DNA from: Lachnoclostridium sp. UBA6558
GTDB lineage: Bacteria > Bacillota > Clostridia > Lachnospirales > Lachnospiraceae
DNA length: 11,665 nucleotides
Assembly (NCBI GenBank): GCA_002434335.1
Contig: DJJW01000017.1
Location: 1-11,665, forward strand
Direction: 5' to 3'
Notes under the pieces: model-generated
The model's input: the letters and a program-made list of their open reading frames with translations, nothing else
The model's database searches: none
What the model was told of the DNA's origin: nothing
In this document: piece after piece, positions 1 through 6,796 of the stretch
Layout: every line of letters starts with the position of its first letter
Position numbering within the stretch: position 1 is the stretch's first letter
Program-made: the position numbers and the translations under genes

Positions 1-290
1 GAAATTTCTCCTACTCGATTTCATATAATACGAATGTTAGTAAGACATAAAATGAACACTAATATAAGATACATGAACATAATAAAGTATTACTGAAGAA
101 AACAGGATTTGCAGATAAACTGCTGCGGGCCTTGGATACTCTATTTTGTGGTGATAAATGGTAATAATAAGATATTCGGTACGATAAACGGAGTTTTTTA
201 CGTATGGCTCTCAGCTAGTAAATAGCTGGTATAATAAAAGAACAGAAAATTGCATCTAAGTAGGTGCGGTTTATAGAGAAAGAGGTCAAA
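1..290. other. Non-coding leader region upstream of the gpsA-like gene
   Basis: I find no gene with a start and ribosome site here. An open stretch at 63-161 on the + strand would encode a peptide ending in CGDKW. It has no start codon or ribosome site and is bounded by stops, so it is at most a decayed coding end. The right half holds a small dyad and an extended -10 box, listed separately. A loose inverted repeat (ACGATAAA at about 181-188 against TTTTACGT near 197-204) also lies here and is probably not significant. Confidence 0.5.
212..235 (+). promoter_or_regulatory. Extended -10 promoter with overlapping dyad, upstream of gpsA
   Basis: TATAAT at 230-235 is preceded by TG at 227-228 with one base between, a perfect extended -10 element (TGnTATAAT). 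I see no convincing -35 hexamer, which extended -10 promoters can tolerate. The perfect inverted repeat CAGCTA (212-217) / TAGCTG (223-228) has a 5-base spacer and overlaps the TG of the promoter, so a bound protein could block polymerase. The expected transcript start is near 242, giving a leader of about 50 nt before the ATG at 291. The promoter call is inferred from motif match only. Confidence 0.4.
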
Positions 291-1247
291 ATGAATATTA
301 CAGTGATTGGCTGCGGAAGATGGGGCTCCTTTATCGCCTGGTATTTAGATAAAATAGGTCATCAGGTAACACTCTATGGCAGAAGTACCTCCAAACATAT
401 GAAGGAATTTTTAGAGAGCAGGAGCAATGGGCTTTTAAAGCTTAAGGAAAGCGTTAAGCTATCTGTGGATTTATCAGATTTGGATTCTGCTGAGATTATC
501 GTAATTTCAGTTAATTCCCAAGGATTAGAAAGTCTAATGACAGAAATACGGCAGCGGAGCTTGACAAATAAGACCTTTGTGTTGTGTATGAAAGGTATTG
601 AGATTGGAACCGGCAGAAGATTAACGGAAATTGCTGTTAAAGACCTGGAGGTAAGCAACCATATTGCCGTTTGGCTGGGACCGGGGCATGTGCAGGAATA
701 TTTAAGAGGCATACCAAATTGTATGGTAATAGACAGCGAAGAAAACCAGGTCAAGGAGCGGCTTATCAGTGAATTCTCCAGCGAGTTGATACGATTTTAT
801 TATGGACAGGATTTGATTGGTAATGAAATAGGTGCAGCAGCCAAGAACGTAATTGGTATAGCAGCCGGTATGTTAGACGGTCTTAATCTAACAACATTAA
901 AAGGTGCCTTAATGTCCAGGGGAACCAGGGAAATAGCAAGATTAATCAAAGCAATGGGCGGTAATGAACTTTCAGCCTATGGCTTATGTCATCTGGGCGA
1001 TTATCAGGCTACGGTATTTTCAGAGTTCAGTCATAACAGAGGGTTTGGTGAAAGTTTTGTAAAAGGAGAAGTATTTACAGATTTGGCAGAAGGCTATTAT
1101 ACCGTAAAAGCATTGATAGAATTAGGAGAGAGATATCAGGTAGACCTGCCAATCTGCAAGGCAGTATTTAATGTATTGTATAAGAAGAAAGATACGAAGA
1201 CTATTCTGGAGCAATTATTTGCAAGAGATTTAAAAAACGAATTTTAG
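291..1247 (+). CDS. gpsA: NAD(P)-dependent glycerol-3-phosphate dehydrogenase, divergent GpsA type
   Basis: Predicted cytoplasmic enzyme that reduces dihydroxyacetone phosphate to sn-glycerol-3-phosphate, the backbone for phospholipid synthesis. The 318-residue product has the family length. Visible landmarks: nucleotide-binding GCGRWG at residues 7-12, MKGIE at 100-104, AAAKN at 182-186 with the likely catalytic lysine K185, the substrate-domain block LKGALMSRGTREIARL at 203-218, HLGDYQAT at 234-241, and SHNR at 247-250. Oddities: GPGHVQE replaces the usual GPSFA-like motif, and HLGDY replaces the usual GxGDL, so this is a divergent member or paralogue. A GTG at 264 is in frame, but the ATG at 291 is better: it follows AGAGGT at 281-286 and starts directly with the Rossmann strand MNITVIG. 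It appears monocistronic and converges on the chemoreceptor gene. Activity on a related phosphorylated substrate is possible. Confidence 0.85.
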   Translation: MNITVIGCGRWGSFIAWYLDKIGHQVTLYGRSTSKHMKEFLESRSNGLLKLKESVKLSVDLSDLDSAEIIVISVNSQGLESLMTEIRQRSLTNKTFVLCMKGIEIGTGRRLTEIAVKDLEVSNHIAVWLGPGHVQEYLRGIPNCMVIDSEENQVKERLISEFSSELIRFYYGQDLIGNEIGAAAKNVIGIAAGMLDGLNLTTLKGALMSRGTREIARLIKAMGGNELSAYGLCHLGDYQATVFSEFSHNRGFGESFVKGEVFTDLAEGYYTVKALIELGERYQVDLPICKAVFNVLYKKKDTKTILEQLFARDLKNEF

Positions 1248-1344
1248 AAGTAAATAACATAATGAATAGAGGCTGCCTGCAGAAAAAGGAAAGAAAATAC
1301 GGAAGAAGTCAAAAGGGTTCTTCATGTTTCAGCACTTGTGATAT

Positions 1345-1409
1345 GTTAAAAAATAACCGGACAAAAAACTTGATCGATGAAAACTTAAACATTGTCTTCT
1401 GTCCGGTTA
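1345..1409 (-). terminator. Intrinsic terminator of the chemoreceptor gene
   Basis: TAACCGGACA (1354-1363) and TGTCCGGTTA (1400-1409) form a perfect 10-bp stem with a 36-nt loop. Read on the minus strand the stem is followed at once by TTTTTT (rc of 1348-1353). It begins about 37 bp past the chemoreceptor stop codon. The long loop is unusual for a terminator. On the plus strand the stem is followed by AT-rich sequence without a clean T-run, so it may stop gpsA transcripts only weakly. Confidence 0.65.
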
Positions 1410-1445
1410 GCATTAAACTAAATAAATATATTTACAATTATTTAT

Positions 1446-3227
1446 TTAGACATTAAAATGACTGATTTCTTTCTTTAATACCAGGCAGCTATCATCAGCA
1501 GATGCTATCAGACTTACTACCTGTTCAGATTTAACATTGACATCCCCTACTTTTATGGCGATATCACTGGTACCGGAGGCACCTTCTGAGGCCGCCAGGG
1601 AAACCTGATTTACTGCCAGTAGGATACTCTGGATAGAGGCCAGCAATTGTTGTGCTGTAGCGCTGAAATCTGTAACCAGATTGTCTACATAAAGAGAATC
1701 TTCTTTGTAATCCTTTGCAATTCCAATAAAGCTTTCAATACTTTCATTAACATCATCTGTTACAAAATCTAACAGGCTGTTTGCGCTTTGAGACAGATCT
1801 TCAACAGCTTCTGTTACTTTAACTGTAACACCCTGTATCTGCTGAACCATAGATTTGGATTGTTCGGCCAGATTTCTGATTTCATCAGCTACGACAGAGA
1901 AACCTTTACCGGCCTCTCCGGCTCTGGCTGCTTCAATGGCTGCATTTAATGCCAGCAGATTTGTCTGTGCGGTTATATTCATGATGGAATGGGATAGTAC
2001 ATCAATCTGTTCAACGATTTTAGCCTGTTCAACAGCTTCTTTCAGATGAGTACTGATTTCGCTGCTAATCCGCTGTATCTTATTTTGTGATATTTCGGCA
2101 GTTTCTTTTGTACTGGCAGCACGTTTGCTGATTTCAATAACCTTTAAGCTTCCATCCTGTGATTTTTCAGCAATGCTTTTTGAGGCTGATTCAATTTCTA
2201 AGGAGGTGGAATTCAATTCCTGAGAAGAAGCAGCGGTTTCTTCCATACCTGCAGCCAATTCCTCAGTTGTAGCAGATACTTCTAATAGATTATTGTTTAA
2301 GGATAACATATTATCCTTTGCATTCGCGACTGCCTGAACAATCTTATCAGCTTCGGCTTTGGTATTACCGATTAGATTGCCTACAGAATTTTTCATATAC
2401 TCCAAATCCTTCGCCAGTAGTCCGAAGTCATCTTTTCTATTCTTAAAGATATCAGGAAGAGTTGTCCTGAAATCGCCTTTCGCCAGCTGCTCCAGATACT
2501 TACTGATTTCCTTAAAACTGTTATTCAGACGTAAGATTATAATCACTGACAGGAAGATTGAAACAACAACGGTAAGCAAAATGATTATAATATTATTTAA
2601 TATAACCGCCTCTACCTTTTTCTCCTGGTCCTGTGATGTCTGTTTTACGATATCATCGATATAATCTGTATAATTTCCTGTTCCGATAACCCAGGAGAAG
2701 GGTTCAAAAGCCTGGCTGTAACTTCTTTTTGGGCTGGCTTCTGTCTCATTGCTCTTGGGAAACCAATAGTCGGTAAAACCGCCGCCATTCTTTCCGGCTT
2801 CAATTATTGCCTGAATAAAAGCAAACTGATTTACATCTTTTTGATCAAAACGATTAGTTCCTTCTGTTTCACTGCCTAACATTACAACGTTGGTGCCGTC
2901 ATATGTATCTGCCCAGAAATAACCATTATCTCCATAGGTAAGATTACGTAACAGGTCCGCACCGATTACCTTAGCTTCATCCAACGTGTATTCACCGGAC
3001 TGGTATTTCTCATAAACCGTGTTAAGCAATGAAATTGCTGTTTCTACTTGTGTCTTTACATTGTTGTCATAATCTGACCGGACGCTGGTCTCCAGGACGT
3101 GCAGGTTGCTTTTTAGGCTATTTTGCTGTGAAATAAGTGATATAATTCCAATTAGAACAGTAGCAGTAACCAGAACAGTAGCAAGTAGTATAATTTGTGT
3201 ACGTACCTTTAAATTTTTGAGCTTCAT
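1446..3227 (-). CDS. Methyl-accepting chemotaxis protein with a single Cache sensor
   Basis: Transmembrane chemoreceptor of 593 residues that would signal to CheA/CheW at the cell pole. Order of parts: short cytoplasmic start, transmembrane helix about 12-33, extracellular sensor about 45-200, transmembrane helix about 211-233, HAMP linker about 234-285, then a long coiled-coil signalling domain. The sensor looks like a single Cache type 2 domain: NGYFWADTYDGTNVV at 101-115, then EGTNRFD and FEPFSWVIGTGNY. The kinase-control tip is clear at about 417-457 (QTNLLALNAAIEAARAGE, then GFSVVADEIRNLAEQS). The C-terminus ends in SHFNV with no CheR-tethering pentapeptide. The start is supported by GGGAGG (rc of 3235-3240), 7 nt before the ATG. 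No other chemotaxis gene is adjacent, so it is an orphan receptor. The ligand cannot be read from sequence; Cache domains often bind small organic acids or amino acids. Confidence 0.95.
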   Translation of the reverse strand: MKLKNLKVRTQIILLATVLVTATVLIGIISLISQQNSLKSNLHVLETSVRSDYDNNVKTQVETAISLLNTVYEKYQSGEYTLDEAKVIGADLLRNLTYGDNGYFWADTYDGTNVVMLGSETEGTNRFDQKDVNQFAFIQAIIEAGKNGGGFTDYWFPKSNETEASPKRSYSQAFEPFSWVIGTGNYTDYIDDIVKQTSQDQEKKVEAVILNNIIIILLTVVVSIFLSVIIILRLNNSFKEISKYLEQLAKGDFRTTLPDIFKNRKDDFGLLAKDLEYMKNSVGNLIGNTKAEADKIVQAVANAKDNMLSLNNNLLEVSATTEELAAGMEETAASSQELNSTSLEIESASKSIAEKSQDGSLKVIEISKRAASTKETAEISQNKIQRISSEISTHLKEAVEQAKIVEQIDVLSHSIMNITAQTNLLALNAAIEAARAGEAGKGFSVVADEIRNLAEQSKSMVQQIQGVTVKVTEAVEDLSQSANSLLDFVTDDVNESIESFIGIAKDYKEDSLYVDNLVTDFSATAQQLLASIQSILLAVNQVSLAASEGASGTSDIAIKVGDVNVKSEQVVSLIASADDSCLVLKKEISHFNV

Positions 3228-3436
3228 AAAGTACCCTCCCTAAATAATAGTATCAATAAAAGTTGACCGGATATTTTAGTGCCCAAGTATATAATTGCAT
3301 GAATTTATCGTATTTTTATCCTTGGGAAAGGTATTAAACATTCGTTCAACTTGTATAGAAAACATTCTACAATAATTCTTAAAAATAGACAATAAAGGTC
3401 TTGTTTGTCGAAACAATCTGGCACTATCCATAATAA

Positions 3437-3468
3437 CAAAACTGGATGTTGTATATATACCAGTTTTG
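3437..3468. repeat. Inverted repeat with 9-bp arms
   Basis: CAAAACTGG (3437-3445) and CCAGTTTTG (3460-3468) are perfect complements around a 14-base AT-rich loop. Neither strand continues into a strong T-run, so it is not a good terminator. It could be a protein-binding site or an RNA stem in the chemoreceptor leader. Confidence 0.4.
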
Positions 3469-3577
3469 CTATATCATATCTGTAATCCCTAAAGGAAAAT
3501 ATAGGCATACCTAAAATAGAGAACCCTCAATCTTTCCGACTAAAGGAGCAGCATAACAAAGTAAATATTGCAAATTG

Positions 3578-3633
3578 TCCGATAAATAAAACCACCACGT
3601 GCAAGCTTTTATTGCTATGGTTACTTTATCGGA
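3578..3633. repeat. Nested inverted repeat upstream of pdxK
   Basis: The outer arms TCCGATAAA (3578-3586) and TTTATCGGA (3625-3633) are perfect 9-bp complements. Inside them AACCA (3590-3594) pairs with TGGTT (3618-3622), and GCAA (3601-3604) with TTGC (3612-3615), so the 56-base segment can fold as one three-tier stem. An alternative reading is two copies of one protein-binding site in inverted order, because the right arm is also part of a separate dyad at 3621-3641. Confidence 0.5.
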
Positions 3634-3639
3634 TATAGT
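3612..3639 (+). promoter_or_regulatory. Candidate sigma-A promoter for pdxK
   Basis: TTGCTA (3612-3617, 4 of 6 matches to TTGACA), a 16-bp spacer and TATAGT (3634-3639, 5 of 6) form a reasonable promoter, with transcription expected from about 3646. A perfect TATAAT also occurs at 3734-3739, but it abuts the ribosome site and would leave almost no leader, so I prefer the upstream pair. Confidence 0.35.
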
Positions 3640-3641
3640 AA
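3621..3641. promoter_or_regulatory. Operator-like dyad over the pdxK -10 box
   Basis: This 21-bp dyad is centred on 3631. Its arms are TTACT.TATC and GATA.AGTAA, and 18 of 21 positions are symmetric. It covers the candidate -10 box, the classic position for a repressor. A related half-site (TCCGATAAA) lies at 3578-3586, with centres about 51 bp apart. The binding protein is unknown. Confidence 0.5.
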
Positions 3642-3652
3642 ATAAAAAAATA

Positions 3653-3674
3653 AGTGGAAATTGGAATTACCACT
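3653..3674. promoter_or_regulatory. Second operator-like dyad, downstream of the pdxK promoter
   Basis: This 22-bp dyad has arms AGTGG.AATT and AATT.CCACT around a GG centre; 18 of 22 positions are symmetric. Full pairing as RNA would leave a 2-nt loop, which is impossible, so a DNA-binding site is more likely than a terminator. It lies just past the expected transcript start. It has the same 5-1-4-centre-4-1-5 layout as the upstream dyad but a different sequence. Confidence 0.45.
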
Positions 3675-3756
3675 CTTTTACTAGAGCGTGTTTGGAAAGT
3701 GCAGTGAGTTTTTAAGCAGCCGGGTAATCGTATTATAATAGGAGGAAATTTTACAC

Positions 3757-4611
3757 ATGCAGAAAAGAGTTGCAGCCATACATGATATATCCTGCTTCGG
3801 CAGATGTTCCTTGACCGTAGCATTACCAATCCTGTCAGCAGGAGGGTATGAAACAAGTATAATTCCAACAGCGGTATTATCTACTCACACAGGCGGTTTT
3901 GAAGGCTTTACCTTCAGAGATCTGACAGAGGATATCCTTCCGATTGCAGAGCACTGGAAAACTCTTGATATTTCCTTTGATGCAATTTATACAGGATATT
4001 TGGGTTCATTTGCACAGCTGGATATGGTATCACAGATATTTGATATGTATAAGAAAAAGGAAACTCTGATTGTTGTTGACCCGGTTATGGGGGATAATGG
4101 CAGATTATATACTTCTTTTAAAGAGGATTTTCCCATAGGAATGGCTGGACTTTGTAAAAAGGCAGATATCATTGTTCCTAATATTACAGAAGCAGCACTC
4201 TTAGTGCAGGAACAGTACCTGGAAGGCCCTTATACACCGGAATATATAGAAAAACTGCTTAAGAAAATGGCTGACTTTGGAGCGAAGAAAGTTGTACTTA
4301 CAGGAGTTTATTTCGAGGAAGGTCAGATTGGTGCAGCTGCTTATGACAGCACTTGCAGACAGACAGTTTATTCTCTCGGAGAAAAAGTACCTGGAATGTA
4401 CCATGGAACCGGCGATGTATTCTCAAGTGTTCTATTAACCGGGCTGTTAAGTGGATTTTCCATGGAGGAGGCTTTAAAGCTGTCCGTTGATTTTACAGCC
4501 GGGGCAATAAACAGAACCTACAAAGCCGGAACAGATAACCGCTTTGGAGTGAATTTCGAAGAAGGTCTTTATGAGCTGGCAAAAGTATGCTCTGAGAACA
4601 GAAAAATCTAA
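3757..4611 (+). CDS. pdxK: Pyridoxine/pyridoxal/pyridoxamine kinase
   Basis: Cytoplasmic ATP-dependent kinase of the ribokinase superfamily that phosphorylates B6 vitamers in the salvage route to pyridoxal 5'-phosphate. The 284 residues match the family length. Visible signatures: N-terminal HDISCFGRCSLT at 9-20, THTGGF at 43-48, GYLGS at 80-84, DPVMGDNG at 108-115, PNITEA at 141-146, and the ATP/anion-hole motif GTGD at 217-220 with D220 as predicted catalytic base. The start is secure: AGGAGG at 3740-3745, 11 nt before ATG, followed by the conserved first strand. The upstream region is rich in dyads, suggesting repression, perhaps by B6 status, though no regulator gene is in view. The next gene begins 70 bp downstream with no clear terminator between. 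Family assignment is firm; preference between pyridoxal, pyridoxine and pyridoxamine is not readable, and a pdxY label would be equally acceptable. Confidence 0.9.
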   Translation: MQKRVAAIHDISCFGRCSLTVALPILSAGGYETSIIPTAVLSTHTGGFEGFTFRDLTEDILPIAEHWKTLDISFDAIYTGYLGSFAQLDMVSQIFDMYKKKETLIVVDPVMGDNGRLYTSFKEDFPIGMAGLCKKADIIVPNITEAALLVQEQYLEGPYTPEYIEKLLKKMADFGAKKVVLTGVYFEEGQIGAAAYDSTCRQTVYSLGEKVPGMYHGTGDVFSSVLLTGLLSGFSMEEALKLSVDFTAGAINRTYKAGTDNRFGVNFEEGLYELAKVCSENRKI

Positions 4612-4616
4612 AAAAC

Positions 4617-4630
4617 GTGTATGGATACAC
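4617..4630. repeat. Short palindrome between pdxK and the beta-protein gene
   Basis: GTGTAT-GG-ATACAC is a perfect 6+2+6 palindrome starting 5 bases after the pdxK stop. As RNA it forms only a 5-bp stem and no T-run follows, so it is not a convincing terminator. It could be an operator for the next gene. Confidence 0.3.
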
Positions 4631-4681
4631 AACCTCTTTCATAGATTGTAAAAAAGCAAACAGAGGAAAAGAGGGAGTGTT

Positions 4682-5512
4682 TTGAAGCAGGAAGGTTATG
4701 TACTTCTTATAAATCAAACGGATTACGATTGGATACTGATAAGAAATCTTAAAGTAAACATGAAGAACTTCTGCTTTCCCGGGCGAATTAAAAGGCAGAC
4801 AGAGGCAGTTGCCTATGTGGAATGGGAGGAGACAGCTGCTGTAGGGTCACAAAATCTTGCAGCAGCTGTTTGCTATCAATTGGAACATACAGACAGTTCC
4901 TTTATTATTCTGGCTTATGAGGACCATGAAAGCAAAGATTTAAGGGTTTACTTCGAAAATATGGCATCAAAGAATATTACTGAAAGGGAGACAAAATCCT
5001 TAGGATGGATAAATGGAGGCACCTTACGTCTGATTCTGTCTGAGCCTGGGGAGGGGGAGCTTCATCGTCTTGATATCTCCTCTGATTATGGAGAAGTTGC
5101 AGAAGCGCAGAATTACATTAAGGGATTTGAAAAGGCAGATAGGGTTAGTAACATTATAACCCCTGAAGCAGTGGAACAGACTTCAGTCAATTGGTTTGGG
5201 AAATTTAAAGGTATCGGTACTCTTGATAATCTTTATCTTAAGGCAAATTGCTTCTGGGAAGAATGTGTTATTACCCTGCAGGGAGCCAAAGACTGTAATC
5301 TGGTATTCACACTAACCCTGATTGTCGGCGGAGAACTTGTTAAGGACAGCCTGCTTACGGATATCTACCTTTATAGTGATCAGATAAAAATTATCCGGAT
5401 TCCTGTAGGTAAATTAACCACTGTTGTGCTTGCCGGAACTGTTAAAAGCAATACCACAAATGAAGTGTCGGTTGATGTGACTTTATCTGGTATCTGCAAA
5501 AAAAACATGTAA
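4682..5512 (+). CDS. Uncharacterised beta-rich protein, weakly aegerolysin-like N-terminus
   Basis: I do not recognise this 276-residue protein with confidence. It has no signal peptide or transmembrane helix. It reads as alternating beta strands in two parts. Residues 5-95 show a pattern like small membrane-binding beta-sandwich proteins (aegerolysin or actinoporin type): VLLINQT at 7-13, a strand with W17, an FPGRI turn at 32-36, aromatic strand YVEW, then VCYQL and FIILAYED ending in DLRVYFEN. Residues about 165-276 form a second all-beta block (VITLQG, LVFTLTLIVGG, IKIIRIPVGKLTTVVLAGTV). The start is TTG, with GAGGGAG at 4671-4677; the next in-frame ATG (4760) would remove the first strands and has no ribosome site. 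The class 3 lipase follows on the same strand 111 bp later. A membrane-lipid-binding role beside a lipase is my inference from fold pattern and context. Confidence 0.6.
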   Translation: MKQEGYVLLINQTDYDWILIRNLKVNMKNFCFPGRIKRQTEAVAYVEWEETAAVGSQNLAAAVCYQLEHTDSSFIILAYEDHESKDLRVYFENMASKNITERETKSLGWINGGTLRLILSEPGEGELHRLDISSDYGEVAEAQNYIKGFEKADRVSNIITPEAVEQTSVNWFGKFKGIGTLDNLYLKANCFWEECVITLQGAKDCNLVFTLTLIVGGELVKDSLLTDIYLYSDQIKIIRIPVGKLTTVVLAGTVKSNTTNEVSVDVTLSGICKKNM

Positions 5513-5562
5513 ATTACCCATAATTTTTCAGCTTTTATATTAAATAAGTATCACAAGCAGTC

Positions 5563-5590
5563 TTGGGATACATAGGGTGCAGGTTATAAT
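5563..5590 (+). promoter_or_regulatory. Candidate sigma-A promoter for the lipase gene
   Basis: TTGGGA (5563-5568, 4 of 6) and a perfect TATAAT (5585-5590) are separated by 16 bp. Transcription would start near 5597, leaving a leader of about 27 nt. If real, the lipase can be made independently of the upstream beta-rich protein. Confidence 0.4.
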
Positions 5591-5623
5591 CTATCGATTG
5601 TTGATAGAGAAATGGTGGTGACT

Positions 5624-6565
5624 ATGTCTGACAGTAAGGATTCCATGGCTATGCTAGCAGCTTCTATGATGGCTTATAATATTAAGGGAGGAAAGCTGCC
5701 GGTTCATTATCGTATCAGGATTGATGAGTGGTTGAATGGAAGACCGGTTAACTGGTATAAGATGGCTGGGTTCACGGATAAAATCTATACCTTTTCTGGG
5801 GGTATTAATAATATACATGCCGGATTAATGGGAATAGCCGGGAATAAGCTCATAATTGCTTTAAGAGGAACAAACGGGGATGATACTTTGGAGGGGAGCA
5901 TCCTGGATTGGCTGAATAATTTTATTGCTTTTCCTGTGCCTTTTACACCATATGGCAGTGGTTTCGTTCATGCGGGTTTTTTAGGTGCTGCAGAAAGTCT
6001 TAAGACGGATATGCTAACACAGGCAGTAGTACTTTATGATAAACTTAAAGTCAGTGGTCTGGAGCCGGAAATCATAGTTACCGGTCATAGCAAAGGCGGA
6101 GCCGTTGCTTGCTTAATGGCAGAAATGCTGGCAGAAATAAACAAAGAAGAATATAAGAACAGGATATCTGTATATACCTTTGGTGCGCCAAGAGTTGGAG
6201 ACAGGATATTTGCAGAAAATTACAAACTGAAACACTATCGTTACGAGGCTTTTTTAGATATTGTCTGTCATCTGCCTTTAACCGCACAGGAAATGACCTT
6301 ATTGAAGCGGCTTGGACCTATTCAGGAATTATTTGCCGAATATTTTAAGCTGCCGGCTTATAAATCTGTAGGAGAGGAAATCTGTGTGTATCATGAAGCG
6401 GATAATTTTGGAGCATACCCGGCAGATACCATAAATATCTCAGGAGAAACCCTTAATTCTTTTTGTGCAATAGAACAGGTAATACGTTACGGAGCATTGC
6501 AAATACTGTCAAACAGTCATGGAAAGGATTACTATCTGCTTGACAAATACACTGTGTTACATTAA
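5624..6565 (+). CDS. Class 3 lipase family protein
   Basis: Predicted alpha/beta-hydrolase of 313 residues, expected to cleave ester bonds in glycerolipids or phospholipids. Readable landmarks: LRGT at 80-83 (oxyanion region), DWLNN at 95-99, VHAGF at 115-119, nucleophile elbow GHSKGGA at 154-160 with S156, YTFGAPRVGD at 184-193 (a hallmark of the family), FLDIVCHLP at 210-218 with D212 as likely acid, and NSHGKDYY at 297-304 with H299 as likely catalytic histidine. All three catalytic positions look intact. There is no signal peptide or lipoprotein box, so it acts inside the cell or is exported by an unrecognised route. I chose ATG 5624 over the in-frame ATG 5612, because GGTGGTGA (5615-5622) fits the ribosome site and overlaps the earlier start. 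It follows the beta-rich gene. Substrate is unknown. Confidence 0.85.
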   Translation: MSDSKDSMAMLAASMMAYNIKGGKLPVHYRIRIDEWLNGRPVNWYKMAGFTDKIYTFSGGINNIHAGLMGIAGNKLIIALRGTNGDDTLEGSILDWLNNFIAFPVPFTPYGSGFVHAGFLGAAESLKTDMLTQAVVLYDKLKVSGLEPEIIVTGHSKGGAVACLMAEMLAEINKEEYKNRISVYTFGAPRVGDRIFAENYKLKHYRYEAFLDIVCHLPLTAQEMTLLKRLGPIQELFAEYFKLPAYKSVGEEICVYHEADNFGAYPADTINISGETLNSFCAIEQVIRYGALQILSNSHGKDYYLLDKYTVLH

Positions 6566-6566
6566 A

Positions 6567-6595
6567 GTATTCTTAAGAATACACTTAGTTTTATT
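6567..6595 (+). terminator. Possible weak terminator after the lipase gene
   Basis: A perfect 16-bp palindrome, GTATTC-TTAA-GAATAC (6567-6582), starts two bases after the lipase stop and is followed by T-rich sequence (TTAGTTTTATTTATT). The stem is AT-rich and short, so termination may be partial. Confidence 0.4.
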
Positions 6596-6705
6596 TATTC
6601 CCGGATATTATTTTCGGTATTCTTCACACACTTTAATACAAAACAGTTACTGTTAACAAAGAAGGCGGATGTATAAGAGACCGAAATTTATATCGTGTGA
6701 TAAAG

Positions 6706-6724
6706 GGCAGCATTCCATGCTGCC
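6706..6724. repeat. Perfect hairpin, 8-bp stem
   Basis: GGCAGCAT (6706-6713), loop TCC, ATGCTGCC (6717-6724). It is stable and GC-balanced, but the following AAATTCTGTT is not a good T-tract, so a terminator role is doubtful. Confidence 0.5.
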
Positions 6725-6749
6725 AAATTCTGTTATAAGGGTATGTTTG

Positions 6750-6796
6750 AAATTTGCTTGCGCTGTGGTTGTGTTCTGCTTTGCGGGAGCAAATTT
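6750..6796. repeat. Long hairpin upstream of hisS
   Basis: AAATTTGCT (6750-6758) pairs perfectly with AGCAAATTT (6788-6796). The stem continues inward through one wobble, one mismatch and CGC/GCG (6761-6763 with 6783-6785), leaving a loop of about 19 nt rich in TTG and TGT. No T-run follows on the plus strand. It looks like a structured RNA element rather than a terminator. Confidence 0.5.

Larger units (their letters stand above)
3228..3756. other. Divergent spacer between chemoreceptor and pyridoxal kinase
   Basis: This 529-bp spacer contains no supportable gene; the short open frames lack ribosome sites. I found no convincing sigma-A or flagellar sigma-D promoter for the chemoreceptor. 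It contains a hairpin at 3437-3468 and, nearer the kinase, a cluster of dyads and a candidate promoter at 3570-3674, listed separately. I looked for c-di-GMP riboswitch signatures, which are common before chemoreceptor genes, and saw none. Confidence 0.6.

Noticed and set aside
264..290. GTG start for gpsA nine codons upstream
   Set aside because: No ribosome site before it, and the extension is not part of the Rossmann fold; ATG 291 has AGAGGT at a usable distance.
1262..1456. Small open frame of 64 codons after gpsA
   Set aside because: No ribosome site, composition unlike its neighbours, and it runs through the terminator stem of the opposing gene.
3305..3508. Minus-strand open frame of 67 codons in the chemoreceptor-pdxK spacer
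   Set aside because: No ribosome site, no recognisable motif, and it contains the 3437-3468 inverted repeat.
3228..3545. c-di-GMP riboswitch or flagellar sigma-D promoter upstream of the chemoreceptor
   Set aside because: The conserved riboswitch core is absent, and no TAAA-N15-GCCGATAA match with correct spacing exists on the minus strand.
3734..3739. TATAAT directly before the pdxK ribosome site as the promoter
   Set aside because: Transcription would start inside or after the AGGAGG, and no -35 box lies at the right distance.
6671..6681. GTATAAGAGAC resembles part of the Tn5 mosaic end
   Set aside because: Only 11 of 19 bases match contiguously, there is no paired end or transposase, and similar copies nearby differ. 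Chance or a local repeat is more likely.
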